Of a stretch of 6,991 nt of DNA, positions 6,061-6,991 are shown one piece after another. Source of the DNA: Bacteroidales bacterium GP3. Lineage in GTDB: Bacteria > Bacteroidota > Bacteroidia > Bacteroidales > Muribaculaceae. The notes under the pieces were generated by a model, which was given only the letters and a program-made list of their open reading frames with translations, did no database searches and was not told the origin of the DNA. Position 1 is the first letter of the stretch. Every line of letters starts with the position of its first letter. The DNA lies in contig DAAK01000206.1 of NCBI GenBank assembly GCA_001701075.1, forward strand, positions 1 through 6,991, read 5' to 3'. A program made the translations under genes and the position numbers.

Positions 6061-6991
6061 ATGAGAAAACCGGCAAAAAAATACTTTTCTCCCTCTTACG
6101 GTGCACAATCCATAATGTTGATTCGAAAATGGATTGCTTCCGGAGCCACTTCTGTTGATATAGCAAGATGGATAAAGATGGAATATGAAAAGGCCAAGGA
6201 TGATGCCGCCCGTCTTCATCTCGGACATATGCTTTGCGCAGTAATGTCGGCAACAGATACCCTTGACGTGACTTTTCTCACACGTGAATGTGCCAATATG
6301 TTTAGCATACCCCAAATCAAAGAAGTATCATTGGGTGAAGCGGCATTTCTTGGTATGACTGCCTTATATGGAGAGGAGAAAACTGTTTGGTTAGACAACT
6401 TCAATCCTTATTTTGTCAACACTCAACGGCTGCCCTCAGAAATGGCACCGCAGACCCATGTCACAAGAGCTATGGAGAATTGTTATAATTCGAATCTTGT
6501 GACAGTCGACCAAAATAATTCGATATATTTCTTTCGTGATGACAATACTAAGGTATGGCTTATGATTGTAGATTACCACGGTTCCGACATACTTATTGAT
6601 GAAGCGATAATTGGGCGCCAACCTGCCCTTTACTTCACGGAGTCCGGCCATTTTATAAGCCCCGTATGGATGATAAGGCAGGTTGCAAAAATTCTGGAGT
6701 ACATTCTACGCCGAATCGGCTATCCCCCTCTCAACGTATATAAAAAGGTTATATTTGATAATTCTGATGCGACCCTCGTCAATGAAGATGATTATCGTAA
6801 AAGCAATGCCTGGGAAGGGGTAGAGGTATTGACAATTAAAAAGAAAGGATTTCACCCATTAATGACTCCAGCTCGCCCGATTATAGAGAAAGGCAATACG
6901 GCTGAGGGACAAACGGAACTCAGTGTCATGCTTTACATGAGTGTCATGGCAACCGCCGAGCTCCTACAATGCTTCCCGATCAATAAAAACA
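6061..6991 (+). CDS. Unrecognised protein, partial (at least 310 residues)
   Basis: ATG at 6061 opens a frame that runs to the window edge without a stop: 310 full codons. I do not recognise the family. The product starts MRKPAKKYFSPSYGAQSIML with no signal peptide and no clear membrane segment, so a cytoplasmic protein is likely. Residues about 16-60 look helical, and IASGATSVDIARWIK (25-39) loosely recalls a helix-turn-helix. The middle (155-200) looks strand-rich, with VWLMIVDYHGSDILIDEA (165-182) and ALYFTESGHFISPVW. Later stretches are KVIFDNSDATLVNEDDY (229-245) and WEGVEVLTIKKKG. The four Cys (59, 77, 141, 306) form no zinc-finger pattern. It is divergent from GH115 and probably transcribed from the -7 box at 5923. 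There is no Shine-Dalgarno before the ATG. The protein-like composition over 930 bp supports a real gene; the start is less certain. Confidence 0.75.
   Translation, partial: MRKPAKKYFSPSYGAQSIMLIRKWIASGATSVDIARWIKMEYEKAKDDAARLHLGHMLCAVMSATDTLDVTFLTRECANMFSIPQIKEVSLGEAAFLGMTALYGEEKTVWLDNFNPYFVNTQRLPSEMAPQTHVTRAMENCYNSNLVTVDQNNSIYFFRDDNTKVWLMIVDYHGSDILIDEAIIGRQPALYFTESGHFISPVWMIRQVAKILEYILRRIGYPPLNVYKKVIFDNSDATLVNEDDYRKSNAWEGVEVLTIKKKGFHPLMTPARPIIEKGNTAEGQTELSVMLYMSVMATAELLQCFPINKN

Noticed and set aside
5911..6651. Minus-strand open frames of 62-134 codons opposite the unknown gene and leader
   Set aside because: Short, mutually overlapping frames; the plus-strand frame from 6061 is open for 930 bp and has more protein-like composition.
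6781..6860. PD-(D/E)xK nuclease reading of the IFDNSD...WEGVEVLTIKKK segment
   Set aside because: The E-x-K spacing is not met (E252/E255 are not followed by x-K) and no fold support is visible.
1..6991. tRNA, rRNA, CRISPR array, insertion sequence
   Set aside because: No regularly spaced repeats, transposase-like frames or recognisable RNA-gene signatures were seen.

Overview
The window looks like part of the chromosome of a gut-type Bacteroidales bacterium (Bacteroides, Prevotella or Muribaculaceae relatives). The clues are a periplasmic-propeller sensor kinase of the hybrid two-component type, a secreted GH115 alpha-glucuronidase, promoter-like TAnnTTTG (-7) elements, and start codons without a clear Shine-Dalgarno sequence. 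I cannot assign the species.

Layout. Positions 1-3095 (minus strand) hold most of a very large sensor kinase: signal peptide, about 650 residues of two-component-regulator beta-propeller repeats, a Y_Y_Y domain, one membrane helix, and an almost complete histidine kinase. The window edge cuts it where a receiver and AraC-type HTH would follow in a hybrid two-component system (HTCS). Positions 3096-3247 are a short gap with a possible HTCS promoter. Positions 3248-5782 (minus strand) hold a complete GH115 glycosidase, with a good Bacteroidales promoter just upstream. Positions 5783-6060 form a divergent control region. From 6061 to the right edge (plus strand) runs an open reading frame of at least 310 codons that I do not recognise.

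Working together. The GH115 enzyme would remove (4-O-methyl-)glucuronic acid side chains from glucuronoxylan or a similar glycan in the periplasm. The adjacent kinase would sense an oligosaccharide there and control the locus. This is a typical polysaccharide-utilisation arrangement, but no SusC/SusD pair, other hydrolase or transporter is inside the window, so the substrate is inferred.

The most unusual point is the divergent region. The GH115 promoter plus signal-peptide start (minus strand, about 5833 down to 5723) and the stretch 5905-6008 on the plus strand are imperfect inverted copies. They share a perfect 11-bp run at the two start codons, similar -7 elements at similar spacing, and 11 of the first 16 encoded residues. 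The plus-strand copy stops after 31 codons, 13 nt before the unknown gene. It looks like a relic or duplicate of a secreted-enzyme 5' end that may now act as promoter/leader for the unknown gene.
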